Assembly: GCA_016124195.1 (NCBI GenBank)
Contig: WGOE01000004.1
Coordinates: 1-64,000, forward strand
Length of the DNA: 64,000 bases
DNA from: a bacterium
GTDB lineage: Bacteria; Pseudomonadota; Alphaproteobacteria; Rhodobacterales; Rhodobacteraceae
Direction of reading: 5' to 3'
Below are positions 8,809-17,547 of this stretch, in pieces (the stretch's first letter is position 1; every line of letters begins with the position of its first letter). The notes beneath the pieces are model-generated. The model worked only from the letters and a program-made list of their open reading frames with translations, searched no databases and had not been told where the DNA came from. The position numbers and the translations under genes are program-made.

Positions 8809-8921
8809 CCCTGACGGCCGGTCGGGGGTGGCGGATTTCCAAGACCTGGCGCTAGAATTGGCTCTTGACGGACCCCGGGCCCGCGGTCCGCGATCCCACG
8901 CGACCTTTTGCGGAGAAGCCG

Positions 8922-9641
8922 TTGAAATCTCACAGACTCCCCCAATCCGCCGCGACGGGCACCTGTCATGTCTGCGGCAAAAGCCTTGCCCGGGCGCGGC
9001 TGACGCCCTGGTCGTCGGTCCGGCCGGGCGTCTCGGGGCTGATCGCACAGCAGGCGCCGGACTGGAGCGAAGGCAAGCTGATCTGCCATGACGACCTCGC
9101 AAGGTTCCGCCGGCGTTACGTGGAACGCCTGCTGGAGCAGGAGCGGGGCGAACTCAGCGCCCTGGATCGCGAGGTGCTGCACAGTTTCGAGACCGGGCAG
9201 TTCGTTTCGCGCCGGGTCGATGACGAGGCGAAGGCAGACCTGACCTTCGGCGAAAGGATGGCCGATGGCGTGGCCAGTTTCGGCGGCAGCTGGACCTTCA
9301 TCCTGATCTTTGTCGCCATCCTGACCGGCTGGATCGCGCTGAACGCCGTGGGGCTGATGCGGGCGCCCTTCGACCCCTATCCCTTCATCCTCCTTAACCT
9401 CGTCCTGTCCTGCATCGCAGCCCTGCAGGCCCCCATCATCATGATGAGCCAGCGCCGGCAGGAGACCAAGGACCGCATCCGGGGCGAGAACGATTACCGG
9501 GTAAACCTCAAGGCCGAACTGGAAATCCGCCAGCTGCATGAAAAGATCGACCATCAGCTGGCCGAGCAATGGGAAAAGCTGGTGGAATTGCAGCAGATCC
9601 AGATCGAGCTTCTGGAAGAGCGCAACGGAGGCGCGGGCTGA
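8922..9641 (+). CDS. DUF1003 family membrane protein
   Basis: Membrane protein of unknown function, 239 residues from the proposed start. An N-terminal CHVCGK pair with a later ICHDD suggests a small metal-binding head. Then come a helical linker, two close membrane helices (WTFILIFVAILTGWIAL and YPFILLNLVLSCIAALQAPI) and a cytoplasmic coiled tail (LEIRQLHEKIDHQLAEQWEKLVEL), the usual DUF1003 layout. No ATG fits: the frame can begin at a TTG at 8865, but the TTG at 8922 has a GGAGAA site five bases before it and is preferred. Single gene between the bdhA hairpin and the ugp-type operon. Confidence 0.82.
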   Translation: MKSHRLPQSAATGTCHVCGKSLARARLTPWSSVRPGVSGLIAQQAPDWSEGKLICHDDLARFRRRYVERLLEQERGELSALDREVLHSFETGQFVSRRVDDEAKADLTFGERMADGVASFGGSWTFILIFVAILTGWIALNAVGLMRAPFDPYPFILLNLVLSCIAALQAPIIMMSQRRQETKDRIRGENDYRVNLKAELEIRQLHEKIDHQLAEQWEKLVELQQIQIELLEERNGGAG

Positions 9642-9649
9642 TCCGGGCC

Positions 9650-9667
9650 GGGTCATAAAAGCTTCAT
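9650..9667 (+). promoter_or_regulatory. Pho-box-like sequence upstream of the ugp-type operon
   Basis: The 18-base sequence GGGTCATAAAAGCTTCAT matches the PhoB consensus CTGTCATAAAACTGTCAT at 13 of 18 positions, with both TCAT cores kept and 11 bases apart. It lies 46 bp before the first gene of an sn-glycerol-3-phosphate-type importer, a classic PhoB target. The match is by eye only, and the gene on the left ends just before it. Confidence 0.45.
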
Positions 9668-9712
9668 GGCCCCGTCGTCCGGCTTACACAAGGCCGGTCT
9701 AACGCCGGTGCC

Positions 9713-10777
<1,065 letters not shown>

Positions 10778-10852
10778 CCCCGTTTCGCCGGGGCCGCGCA
10801 AGTCCCGGTCCCTTGCCCCGACCCCGTTTTCCCCCCGTAAAGGAGCTTGCCC

Positions 10853-12139
10853 ATGACGATGTCCTATCTGCGCGGCCTGACGCTTGGCGCCGCGGCGACG
10901 CTGGCGCTGTGCGCCGCACCCGCCCTGGCGCTGGACCTGCAATTCTATTTCCCCGTCGCGGTGGGCGGTGGGGCTGCCAAGACGATCGGGGAGTTGACCG
11001 ACGCCTATATGGCGCAACATCCCGATGTGAAGATCGAGCCCGTCTATACCGGGTCCTATGTCGACACGATCGCCAAGGCCATGACTGCCGCCAAAGGGGG
11101 CAACCCGCCGCAACTGGCGGTGATCGGCGCCGCCGAGATGTTCAACCTGATCGGCGAGGATGTCATCGCCCCCTTCGACGATTACGTCTCTGATGCCGAC
11201 AAAGCCGCCTGGTTCGGCGGCTTCTACCCGGCCTTCATGGAAAACAGCCAGGCTTTTGGCAAGACCTGGGGCATCCCCTTCCAGCGCTCGACCCCGGTGA
11301 TGTACTGGAACAAGGAGGCCTTCAGGAAGGCCGGCCTCGACCCCGAACACGCTCCGGCGAGCTGGGACGAGATGGTCGAGATGGCCAGGAAGCTGACGGT
11401 CAAGGACGCTTCGGGTCAGGTCACGCAATGGGGTGTGCGCATCCCGACCGCGGGTCTGCCCTATTGGCTTTACCAGGGCGTGGCCATCGCGAATGACGCC
11501 ATCCTCGCCAGCGCCGACGGCAAGACCACCGCCTTCAACAGCCCCGAGGCGATCGAGGCCGCTCAAAAGCTGGTCGATCTGACCACCGCACAGGGGGTGA
11601 TGGAAAAGGGCACGCTCGATTGGGGTGCGACCCCCAAGGCCTTCTTCGAAGGCAATGCCGCGATGATCTGGACCACGACCGGCAACCTCACCAACATCAC
11701 CCAGAATGCGCCTTTCCCCTTCGGCGTGGCCTTCCTGCCGGCGATCAAGCATTTCGGAGCACCGACCGGCGGCGGCAACTTCTACCTCTTCAAGGACTCT
11801 ACGGATGAGGAAAAGAAGGCCTCGGTCGATTTCGTCAAATGGATGACCGCCCCGGAACAGGCCGCGAAATGGACGATGGCCACGGGCTATGTCGCCCCCC
11901 GTGCCGAAGATTGGGACACGCCGGCGCTGAAGGACTATGTGGCCAAGGTGCCGGGTGCCCTAGTTGCGCGCGAGCAGCTGCAATACGCCAAGGCCGAGCT
12001 GACCGTCTATCAGAACGCCCAGATCACCCAGATCCTGAACTCCGCGCTTGAGGCGATCATGACGGGACAGGCCGAACCCAAGGCGGCGCTGGATGAAGCG
12101 CAGGCCAAGGCCGACGCGATCCTCAAGGCCTATCGTTAA
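10853..12139 (+). CDS. ugpB: Extracellular solute-binding protein, UgpB-like
   Basis: Periplasmic substrate-binding protein of about 428 residues with a clear Sec signal peptide (cleavage likely after APALA). The PFQRSTPVMYWNKEAFRKAG segment near residue 140 closely parallels the PFNSSTPVLYYNKDAF region of glycerol-3-phosphate-binding UgpB proteins, the main reason for this substrate guess. The ATG at 10853 has an AGGAG seven bases before it; a TTG two codons upstream is less likely. Substrates of related proteins include glycerol-3-phosphate and glycerophosphodiesters; a sugar cannot be excluded. It is transcribed with the ATPase before it and the permeases after it. Confidence 0.82.
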   Translation: MTMSYLRGLTLGAAATLALCAAPALALDLQFYFPVAVGGGAAKTIGELTDAYMAQHPDVKIEPVYTGSYVDTIAKAMTAAKGGNPPQLAVIGAAEMFNLIGEDVIAPFDDYVSDADKAAWFGGFYPAFMENSQAFGKTWGIPFQRSTPVMYWNKEAFRKAGLDPEHAPASWDEMVEMARKLTVKDASGQVTQWGVRIPTAGLPYWLYQGVAIANDAILASADGKTTAFNSPEAIEAAQKLVDLTTAQGVMEKGTLDWGATPKAFFEGNAAMIWTTTGNLTNITQNAPFPFGVAFLPAIKHFGAPTGGGNFYLFKDSTDEEKKASVDFVKWMTAPEQAAKWTMATGYVAPRAEDWDTPALKDYVAKVPGALVAREQLQYAKAELTVYQNAQITQILNSALEAIMTGQAEPKAALDEAQAKADAILKAYR

Positions 12140-12190
12140 GGCGTTGGGGGCCGCCCGTGGCGGCGGCCCCCCTTCATTCCGGAACCCGAG

Positions 12191-13060
12191 ATGCGCCGCC
12201 AGACCCTGACCGCCTGGGCCCTGTTGCTGCCCGCCGCCTGTCTGCTGGTGGTCTTCACCCATGGGCCGGTGCTGCGCACCGTCCTTGCCACGTTTTACAC
12301 CACGCCGCATGGCCGGCTGCCCGCGAAATTTGCCGGGTTTGACAATTACGCCCATCTGATCGCCGACCCGATCTTCTGGCAGGCGCTGCGCAACAACCTT
12401 CTGTACGCCGGCCTGACCATCCCGGCTTCGATGGGGCTGGCGCTGGTCATGGCTCTGCTGGTCAATGGCAGGATGCGGGGCAGGGGCTTTCTGCGCATGG
12501 CCTTCTTTACCCCGACCGTGCTGCCGCTGATCGCCGTGGCCAATATCTGGATCTTCTTCTATCAGCCGGGCTTTGGCCTGATCGACCAGATCCGCGGGCT
12601 TTTCGGGCTTGGCGCCACCAACCTCTTGGGGCAGGGCGACAGCGCGCTTTATGCGGTGGCGGCGGTCGCGGTCTGGAAAGAGGCGGGGTTCTTCATGATC
12701 TTCTACCTCGCTGCCCTGCAGGCCATCCCGCAAAGCCTGATCGAGGCGGCACGGCTCGAAGGCGCCAACGCCCTCCAGATCTTTCGCCGGGTGATCTGGC
12801 CGCTCCTTACGCCCACAACCCTGTTTGTGGCGGTCAATGCGGTGGTCAACGCTTTCCGGCTGGTCGATCACATCTATCAGATGACGGGCGGCGGGCCGAA
12901 CAATGCGACGGCGCTGCTGTTCTACTACCTCTATCAGGTCGGCTTCCAGTTCTGGGATACCGCCTATGCCGCGACGCTGACGACGGTGCTGGTGGTCGTG
13001 CTTGGCCTTGTCTCGGTCGGGCAATTCCTGTTTCTTGACCGCAAGGTGCATTACCAATGA
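12191..13060 (+). CDS. ugpA: ABC transporter permease, UgpA type
   Basis: Inner-membrane permease of 289 residues with six predicted membrane helices, of the MalF/UgpA group. The EAA loop that docks to the ATPase reads EAARLEGANALQIFRRVIWPLL, with the conserved EAA and glycine positions. It overlaps the start of ugpE by four bases (ATGA), a sign of translational coupling, and works with UgpE as the transmembrane channel for the solute delivered by the binding protein. Confidence 0.86.
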   Translation: MRRQTLTAWALLLPAACLLVVFTHGPVLRTVLATFYTTPHGRLPAKFAGFDNYAHLIADPIFWQALRNNLLYAGLTIPASMGLALVMALLVNGRMRGRGFLRMAFFTPTVLPLIAVANIWIFFYQPGFGLIDQIRGLFGLGATNLLGQGDSALYAVAAVAVWKEAGFFMIFYLAALQAIPQSLIEAARLEGANALQIFRRVIWPLLTPTTLFVAVNAVVNAFRLVDHIYQMTGGGPNNATALLFYYLYQVGFQFWDTAYAATLTTVLVVVLGLVSVGQFLFLDRKVHYQ

Positions 13061-13869
13061 GCGCGGGCCTTGATGCGCTGCTGATCCGGGTGGGGGCCTG
13101 GGCGCTGGCCCTGATCTGGCTGGCGCCGCTGGCCTATGCCGTCTGGACCGCCTTTCATCCCGCGGCCTATGAGACGCATTTTGCACTTCTGGCGCCGATC
13201 ACGGTCGAGAATTTCCCCAAGGCCTGGGTCCAGGCGCCCTTCGCGCGCTATTTCCTGAACACCATTCTGCTCGTCACCTCGATCCTCGGGGTGCAGCTGG
13301 TGGTGGGCACCTTGGCGGCCTTTGCCTTTGCCCGGCTGCAGTTTGCCGGAAAGAGCGGGCTCTTCGCGCTGGTCCTGATGCAGATGATGGTGATGCCCGA
13401 CATCCTGATCGTCGAGAATTACCAGACCATGCGCGCCCTGGGCCTTGTGGATACGATCGCGGGGATCGGCCTGCCCTACATGGCCTCGGGCTTTGCGATC
13501 TTCCTGTTGCGCCAGACCTTCCTGACCATCCCGCGCGAGCTTGACGAGGCCGCCCGGATGGAGGGCGCAAGCCTGCGCCACCTGATCCTGCGTGTCTATG
13601 TGCCGCTGGCCAAGCCCACCTACATAGCCTTCGGGCTGGTTTCAGTCTCGGCGCACTGGAATGACTTCATCTGGCCGCTGATCGTGACCAATTCGGTCGA
13701 GGCCCGGCCCCTGACCGTGGGCCTGTCGATCTTTTCGGCCACCGACAGCGGCGTGCAATGGTCGGTAATCAACGCCGCCACCCTGATGACCTCGGCGCCG
13801 CTGCTGCTGGGGTTCCTGATCTTTCAACGCCAGTTCGTGCAAAGCTTCCTGCGCGCCGGCATCAAATGA
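13057..13869 (+). CDS. ugpE: ABC transporter permease, UgpE type
   Basis: Second permease of the importer, 270 residues, MalG/UgpE group with six hydrophobic helices. The EAA loop reads DEAARMEGASLRHLILRVYVPL. The start overlaps the end of ugpA and the stop lies 13 bp before the next gene, which has its own GGAGG site. Full-length partner of UgpA. Confidence 0.86.
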   Translation: MSAGLDALLIRVGAWALALIWLAPLAYAVWTAFHPAAYETHFALLAPITVENFPKAWVQAPFARYFLNTILLVTSILGVQLVVGTLAAFAFARLQFAGKSGLFALVLMQMMVMPDILIVENYQTMRALGLVDTIAGIGLPYMASGFAIFLLRQTFLTIPRELDEAARMEGASLRHLILRVYVPLAKPTYIAFGLVSVSAHWNDFIWPLIVTNSVEARPLTVGLSIFSATDSGVQWSVINAATLMTSAPLLLGFLIFQRQFVQSFLRAGIK

Positions 13870-13882
13870 ACCGGAGGTTCCC

Positions 13883-14701
13883 ATGGCTCTGCCCCTTCTT
13901 GGCCTTGCGCTGAATTACGAAGATTTCCCGCCCTTGCGTGACTGGATCCTTGGCCCCGGCCGCGCGGTCGAGATTCAGGATTTCGTGAAGCCCGAGGTTC
14001 TGGCCGGCGACTGGCGCCCCAAGGCTGCCGCCTGGGCCGGGGCCTTGCAGGGGCATGGCGGCCCGATCGGCATTCACGGGCCGTTCTTCGGTCTGGATAT
14101 CGCCAACCCCGACCCCGAGATCCGCGCCGTGATCACCCGGCGCCTGATGCAGGGGCTCGAAATTGCCGAGGCGGTGCGCGGCACCCATATGGTGGTGCAC
14201 AGCCCCTTCACCTGGTGGCATCTGCTGAACCGCAGGAATTTCGCCTATATCCACGCCGCGATGATCGAGGCTGCGGCCGAATGTCTGGCCCCGGTGCTGG
14301 CGCGCGCCGCTGACATCGGCTGCACGCTGATGCTGGAAAACATCGACGACACCGACCCCGCCGATCGCCGGGGTCTGGTGGAACGGATCGGGCATCCCAA
14401 CCTGCGCCTGTCCATCGACACCGGCCATGCCGAGTTGGCCCATGGCCGCTATGGCGCGCCGCCGCCGGTCGATTTCGTCGAGGATGCCGGGGCGCTCTTG
14501 GGCCATGTCCATCTGCAGGATGCCGATGGCTATGCCGACCGGCACTGGCACCCACTGGAGGGCCGCGTCCTCTGGGCGCCGGTCATGGCGGCGATCGCGC
14601 GACTGCCCGCCCTGCCGCGCCTGATCATCGAACCGCGCGACCGCCACCACCTGATCCCGCAGACCGTTGCGCGGATGGAGGCCTTGGGGCTGGGCTGCTA
14701 G
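13883..14701 (+). CDS. Sugar phosphate isomerase/epimerase-like TIM-barrel protein at the end of the ugp operon
   Basis: A 272-residue protein of the AP-endonuclease-2/xylose-isomerase-like TIM-barrel family. Likely divalent metal ligands are visible in order: histidines in GIHGPF and VVHSPF, glutamate in LMLENIDD, aspartate and histidine in SIDTGHAEL, histidine in GHVHLQD, and glutamate in LIIEPRD. These enzymes include sugar isomerases, epimerases and phosphodiester-cleaving enzymes. In E. coli the last ugp gene is ugpQ, a glycerophosphodiester phosphodiesterase of a different (GDPD) family; here this barrel takes that place, so it may process the imported compound. Start at ATG 13883 after CCGGAGG. 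Exact reaction unknown. Confidence 0.8.
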   Translation: MALPLLGLALNYEDFPPLRDWILGPGRAVEIQDFVKPEVLAGDWRPKAAAWAGALQGHGGPIGIHGPFFGLDIANPDPEIRAVITRRLMQGLEIAEAVRGTHMVVHSPFTWWHLLNRRNFAYIHAAMIEAAAECLAPVLARAADIGCTLMLENIDDTDPADRRGLVERIGHPNLRLSIDTGHAELAHGRYGAPPPVDFVEDAGALLGHVHLQDADGYADRHWHPLEGRVLWAPVMAAIARLPALPRLIIEPRDRHHLIPQTVARMEALGLGC

Positions 14702-15020
14702 GTCAGGCGGCCAAACGGCCGGTTCTGCAGCGCGCGGGGGCCGGCCTTGGGACGGCAGGTCACGCTTCGTCTCAAAAGCGACTCAGGTTGAGGCGGTCCT
14801 CCTGCGAACGCCTGAAATCCGCCTAAACTTTGGGCGATGGCTTTGGGTGGTATCACGTCTGGGTTGTGGATTTTCCGGCCCAGATGACCGGCCACCCGGT
14901 TGGCAAGGCTTGAATCGAGGATAAATTCGCAGGGCCTCACAGGCCGATTGACCGGGTTTAGGCGCCGTGTGACCGATAATCACGCCAAAAGTAGGCGTGG
15001 CACTGGACGGGACAGCCACC
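14702..15020. other. Intergenic stretch before the RTX gene
   Basis: No gene is supported here. Just after the ugp-cluster stop there is a short GGCC-AAAC-GGCC hairpin. A TTGACC at 14948-14953 and a GATAAT at 14975-14980 lie near the RTX gene, but their 21-base spacing is too long for a convincing promoter. Confidence 0.4.
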
Positions 15021-15959
15021 ATGACCACATTCACCTTGCAAGACGCGCTCGGCTCCGAAACGAATTACAACAATCTCTTCGACGGCAGCAATTTTGCGCC
15101 GTTTCTCACGACCTCGACCACGCTGGAACTTCTGGACGCTTCGAACAACGCCATCGTGATTACCGGCCAGAACCTGACCTACAGCTTCGCCCCGCCGGCC
15201 ATTACCGGGGGAGATGCCTTCTCGCTGACGCTCTTCAACAGTTCGACGCAGGAATTGCTGAGCCTGAGCAACTTTCCGTTGAACTACTCGGCGGCGAACC
15301 TGTTCCAGACCTTCGCCCAGCATGGTCTGTCGGGTCTGTTCAACCTGCTGAACGCCGGAAATGACGTGTTCGTCGGCAATTCCTTTGCCAACACCCTGCG
15401 CGGCGGAGGTGGGCGCGACAATCTGTTCGGTGGGGGCGGGAATGACCACCTTTACGGCGGCCTTGGCGGTGACCACATCTACGGCGGGGCGGGCAATGAC
15501 TTCATGGACGGCGGGGCGGACCTGACCACGCCTCTGGGCAACGCGCTGTTCGGTGGGGCCGACAACGATACTCTGGTGGGCGGGGTGCACAATGACACGC
15601 TGAACGGAGGCACGGGGAACGACCTGATCACCGGAGGCCACGGCAATGACCTGCTGGTCGGCGGCCTCGGCTATGATTCCTTCGTCTTCCGGGCTGGCGA
15701 CGGCGCCGACACGATCCAGGGCTTTGCCGCCTTCAGCTCTGATGCCCTGCACCACAATCAGGACCACATCGTCGTCAATCAGCAGCTGATGGACCATTTC
15801 ACCAAGCACCTGGTCACCGATGCCGTGACCCATGCCGTTCTTGGAGTGGAGGTGGACTTCTTCCTCGATGCCGGCCACACCAGCGCGGCCGGTTCGATCT
15901 TTCTGCAAGGGGTGCTGCACACGACCGCGATCACCCTGGCCGACTTCACCCTGGGCTGA
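15021..15959 (+). CDS. RTX-type calcium-binding protein (short, probably type I secreted)
   Basis: A 312-residue protein with a central block of calcium-binding RTX nonapeptides, spanning roughly residues 128-222: GGGGRDNLF, GGGGNDHLY, GGLGGDHIY, GGAGNDFMD, then a gap and GGADNDTLV, GGVHNDTLN, GGTGNDLIT, GGHGNDLLV. The N-terminal 110 residues form an unassigned domain; the C-terminus ends in hydrophobic residues (ITLADFTLG) like a type I secretion signal. No Sec signal peptide, no catalytic motif and no type I exporter gene nearby, so function and exporter are unknown. An in-frame GTG at 14997 adds eight residues; the ATG at 15021 after GGACGGGAC is preferred. Confidence 0.85.
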   Translation: MTTFTLQDALGSETNYNNLFDGSNFAPFLTTSTTLELLDASNNAIVITGQNLTYSFAPPAITGGDAFSLTLFNSSTQELLSLSNFPLNYSAANLFQTFAQHGLSGLFNLLNAGNDVFVGNSFANTLRGGGGRDNLFGGGGNDHLYGGLGGDHIYGGAGNDFMDGGADLTTPLGNALFGGADNDTLVGGVHNDTLNGGTGNDLITGGHGNDLLVGGLGYDSFVFRAGDGADTIQGFAAFSSDALHHNQDHIVVNQQLMDHFTKHLVTDAVTHAVLGVEVDFFLDAGHTSAAGSIFLQGVLHTTAITLADFTLG

Positions 15960-16082
15960 GGACGCCGGGCCACTCGCCTTGGACCACTTGCGTCAAGCGA
16001 CAGAATTCTTGCGACTGCCGCTTGACGCCGCCTTGGGGCTTCCGTAATACCCCCACACGTTCGGGCGGGCCCGGATGGCTTA

Positions 16083-16159
16083 GCGGTGGTAGCTCAGTTG
16101 GTTAGAGTACCGGCCTGTCACGCCGGGGGTCGCGGGTTCGAGCCCCGTCCACCGCGCCA
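16083..16159 (+). tRNA. tRNA-Asp (anticodon GTC)
   Basis: A full cloverleaf can be drawn: acceptor GCGGTGG (16083-16089) pairs with CCACCGC (16149-16155), discriminator G and encoded CCA (16157-16159). The D arm begins TAGCTCAGTTGGTTAGA, the anticodon stem CCGGC/GCCGG encloses the loop CTGTCAC with anticodon GTC at 16117-16119, and the T arm holds GGTTCGAGCC. A hairpin terminator follows. No integrated element is seen at its 3' end. Confidence 0.97.
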
Positions 16160-16172
16160 GTTGTCCGACCCG

Positions 16173-16200
16173 AAAACGCCCTCGCTTGCGGGGGCGTTTC
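16173..16200 (+). terminator. Terminator after tRNA-Asp
   Basis: An eight-base stem AAACGCCC (16174-16181) and GGGCGTTT (16192-16199) encloses a 10-base loop, 14 bases after the tRNA end; the right arm ends in T residues. Position and shape fit an intrinsic terminator. Confidence 0.7.
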
Positions 16201-16380
16201 GCATTTCAGCGCTGTGTTTCAATTGGCCAGCGCGCGGCGCTTTGCATGCCCTTTTCGACCTGCGAAATCGAACCGCCCGCCGCAGCATCCCGGCACAGCT
16301 TCATGCCGAAATGCTATGGCGCTCAAGGGCTTCCGTGATCCGGGTTCAAGCCGTGTTTCAATCGTTAACATACTGGTGAA
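16201..16380. other. Spacer between the tRNA terminator and the DUF1344 leader
   Basis: No gene is supported. A near-identical motif GTGTTTCAAT(T/C)G occurs twice, near 16214 and near 16353; the second lies just upstream of the duplicated leader and may be part of its promoter, followed by an AT-rich GTTAACATACT stretch. Confidence 0.35.
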
Positions 16381-16579
16381 GCACGGCTTTTCACGGCCTC
16401 TCACCAGATCGTGAACCCCCCTTACCGCGACTCAAGGCCTCGGCTACACCCGCTTTCGCAAGGCCAGAGCCAGCCGGGCGACACCAAGGGGTCGCCGACA
16501 CGACAGGCTCGGAGCGCCATGTAACAAGATTTGGCCAAGTGACCGGCGCACCGGCATTTGAGCCAGCGGAGAAACTGAA
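16381..16579 (+). ncRNA. Conserved structured leader of DUF1344 gene A (copy 1)
   Basis: This leader is repeated, with changes, before the second DUF1344 gene at 17021-17213. Shared blocks in order: GCAC-GGCTTTTCAC, a hairpin TTCACG/CGTGAA (16390-16414), the run ACCCCCCTT, a CGACTC block, then the longer block CCAGAGCCAGCCGGGCGAC, which opens a hairpin GGCGAC/GTCGCC at 16477-16496, and a GGAGCG block. The second hairpin keeps its stem and differs in its loop between copies, and lies 84 bases before the start codon (81 in copy 2). This suggests an mRNA leader with a regulatory fold, or a processed small RNA. Structure is read by eye; function unknown. Confidence 0.5.
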
Positions 16580-16915
16580 ATGCGTTCGAAATTCCTTCCC
16601 CTCCTGATCGTTGCTGGCATGACCTTCGGCGGCGCCGCCTTCGCCGGCACCACGGCCACCACGACCACCACCGCGCCGACGATGTCGAGCTCGACCAAGG
16701 TTGCGGCCACCAAGGTTGCCGCCACCCCGGCCACCGCCTCGGGCACGATCAAATCGGTCAGCACCAAGCACATGTATGTCGTGCTGTCGGACGGCCACAA
16801 GTACCACCTGCCGACCGGCTTCTCGCTCAAGGACTTCAAGGTCGGCGAGAAGGTCTCGGTCACCTATGTGATGAAGGGCAAGATGCACATGGCTTCGGCC
16901 ATGTCGGCTGCCTGA
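16580..16915 (+). CDS. Small secreted DUF1344 protein A
   Basis: Exported protein of 111 residues. A Sec signal peptide ends near GGAAFAG, a threonine/alanine-rich low-complexity stretch (TTATTTTTAPTMSSSTKVAA) follows, and the C-terminal 60 residues form the DUF1344 domain: GTIKSVSTKHMYVVLSDGHK, YHLPTGFSLKDFKVGEKVSVTY. DUF1344 is a small domain of unknown role, common in rhizobia and rhodobacters. Good GGAGAAA site. It is paralogous to the gene at 17214, which lacks most of the low-complexity insert; both have their own leader and terminator. Transcribed alone. Confidence 0.85.
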   Translation: MRSKFLPLLIVAGMTFGGAAFAGTTATTTTTAPTMSSSTKVAATKVAATPATASGTIKSVSTKHMYVVLSDGHKYHLPTGFSLKDFKVGEKVSVTYVMKGKMHMASAMSAA

Positions 16916-16939
16916 TTTCAGCTACCTGACGCGTGACGG

Positions 16940-16962
16940 ACGGGGGCCCCGGCGGCCCCCGT
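16940..16962 (+). terminator. Terminator of DUF1344 gene A
   Basis: A perfect nine-base stem ACGGGGGCC/GGCCCCCGT with a five-base loop, 25 bases after the stop and followed by TCTCATTT. Strong intrinsic terminator shape. Confidence 0.75.
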
Positions 16963-17020
16963 TCTCATTTGTGCAGCCTTGTCGCGCTACATGAGGATTG
17001 TCGCACAACTCACGGATAAG

Positions 17021-17213
17021 GCACAGGTTTTCACACGACGTCACCTCGTGGTGAGCCCCCCTTTTCTCGACTCGGACCATTGGTTAGATCAGATCGCGCA
17101 AGACCAGAGCCAGCCGGGCGACCCAAGGTCGCCGACCCGACCGGCCCGGAGCGTCCTGCACGTGACTGGATCGGCCCCCGCCTTGGGGCTGCCCTTTTGA
17201 CGGAGACACTCAG
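17021..17213 (+). ncRNA. Conserved structured leader of DUF1344 gene B (copy 2)
   Basis: This is the second copy of the leader at 16381-16579. The first hairpin is rebuilt from different bases (TCACACGA pairing with TCGTGGTGA, one bulge), then the CCCCCCTT run and CGACTC block recur, then CCAGAGCCAGCCGGGCGAC. The second hairpin here is perfect: GGCGACC-CAA-GGTCGCC at 17117-17133. Loop and some stem bases differ from copy 1 while pairing is kept, which argues for selection on RNA structure rather than recent copying alone. Confidence 0.5.
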
Positions 17214-17483
17214 ATGCGTTCGAAAATCCTCACCCTTGCCCTGATCACCGGCCTGACCTGCGCCGGCGCCGCCTTCGCCGCGACCTCTGCCTCCATCTCA
17301 AACGCGACCGGCGCGATCAAGTCGATGGACACCAAGGCCATGACCGTGACCCTGGCCGATGGCACCACCTATCACCTTCCGGCCGGCTTCAAGCTGAGCA
17401 CGTTCAAGGTGGGCGAGAAGGTCTCGATCACCTGGGAGGCGAAAGGCGCGCTGCACGAAGCGACCGGCATGAAAGCGTCCTGA
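17214..17483 (+). CDS. Small secreted DUF1344 protein B
   Basis: An 89-residue exported paralogue of DUF1344 protein A. The signal peptide (LALITGLTCAGAAFA) is followed directly by the DUF1344 domain: GAIKSMDTKAMTVTLADGTT, YHLPAGFKLSTFKVGEKVSITW. The start codon context (GATGCGTTCGAAA) and signal peptide beginning MRSK match gene A, so the pair arose by tandem duplication of the whole leader-gene-terminator unit. Role unknown; probably periplasmic. Confidence 0.85.
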   Translation: MRSKILTLALITGLTCAGAAFAATSASISNATGAIKSMDTKAMTVTLADGTTYHLPAGFKLSTFKVGEKVSITWEAKGALHEATGMKAS

Positions 17484-17506
17484 GCCGGAACATCGGTTCC
17501 GCCGCG

Positions 17507-17528
17507 ACGGGGACCTTAGGGTCCCCGT
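17507..17528. terminator. Terminator between DUF1344 gene B and the GNAT gene
   Basis: A perfect nine-base stem ACGGGGACC/GGTCCCCGT with a TTAG loop, followed by TTCCATTT on the plus strand. It ends 20 bp before the 3' end of the convergent GNAT gene, so it may serve both directions. Confidence 0.72.
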
Positions 17529-17547
17529 TTCCATTTGGCCGCAGCGC

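Noticed and set aside
14948-14980. TTGACC and GATAAT as a promoter for the RTX gene
   Set aside because: The 21-base spacing is too long for a normal sigma-70 promoter.
16083-16159. tRNA-Asp as the attachment site of the integrated element
   Set aside because: The integrase is 13 kb away with core genes between, and no repeat of the tRNA 3' end was seen near it.
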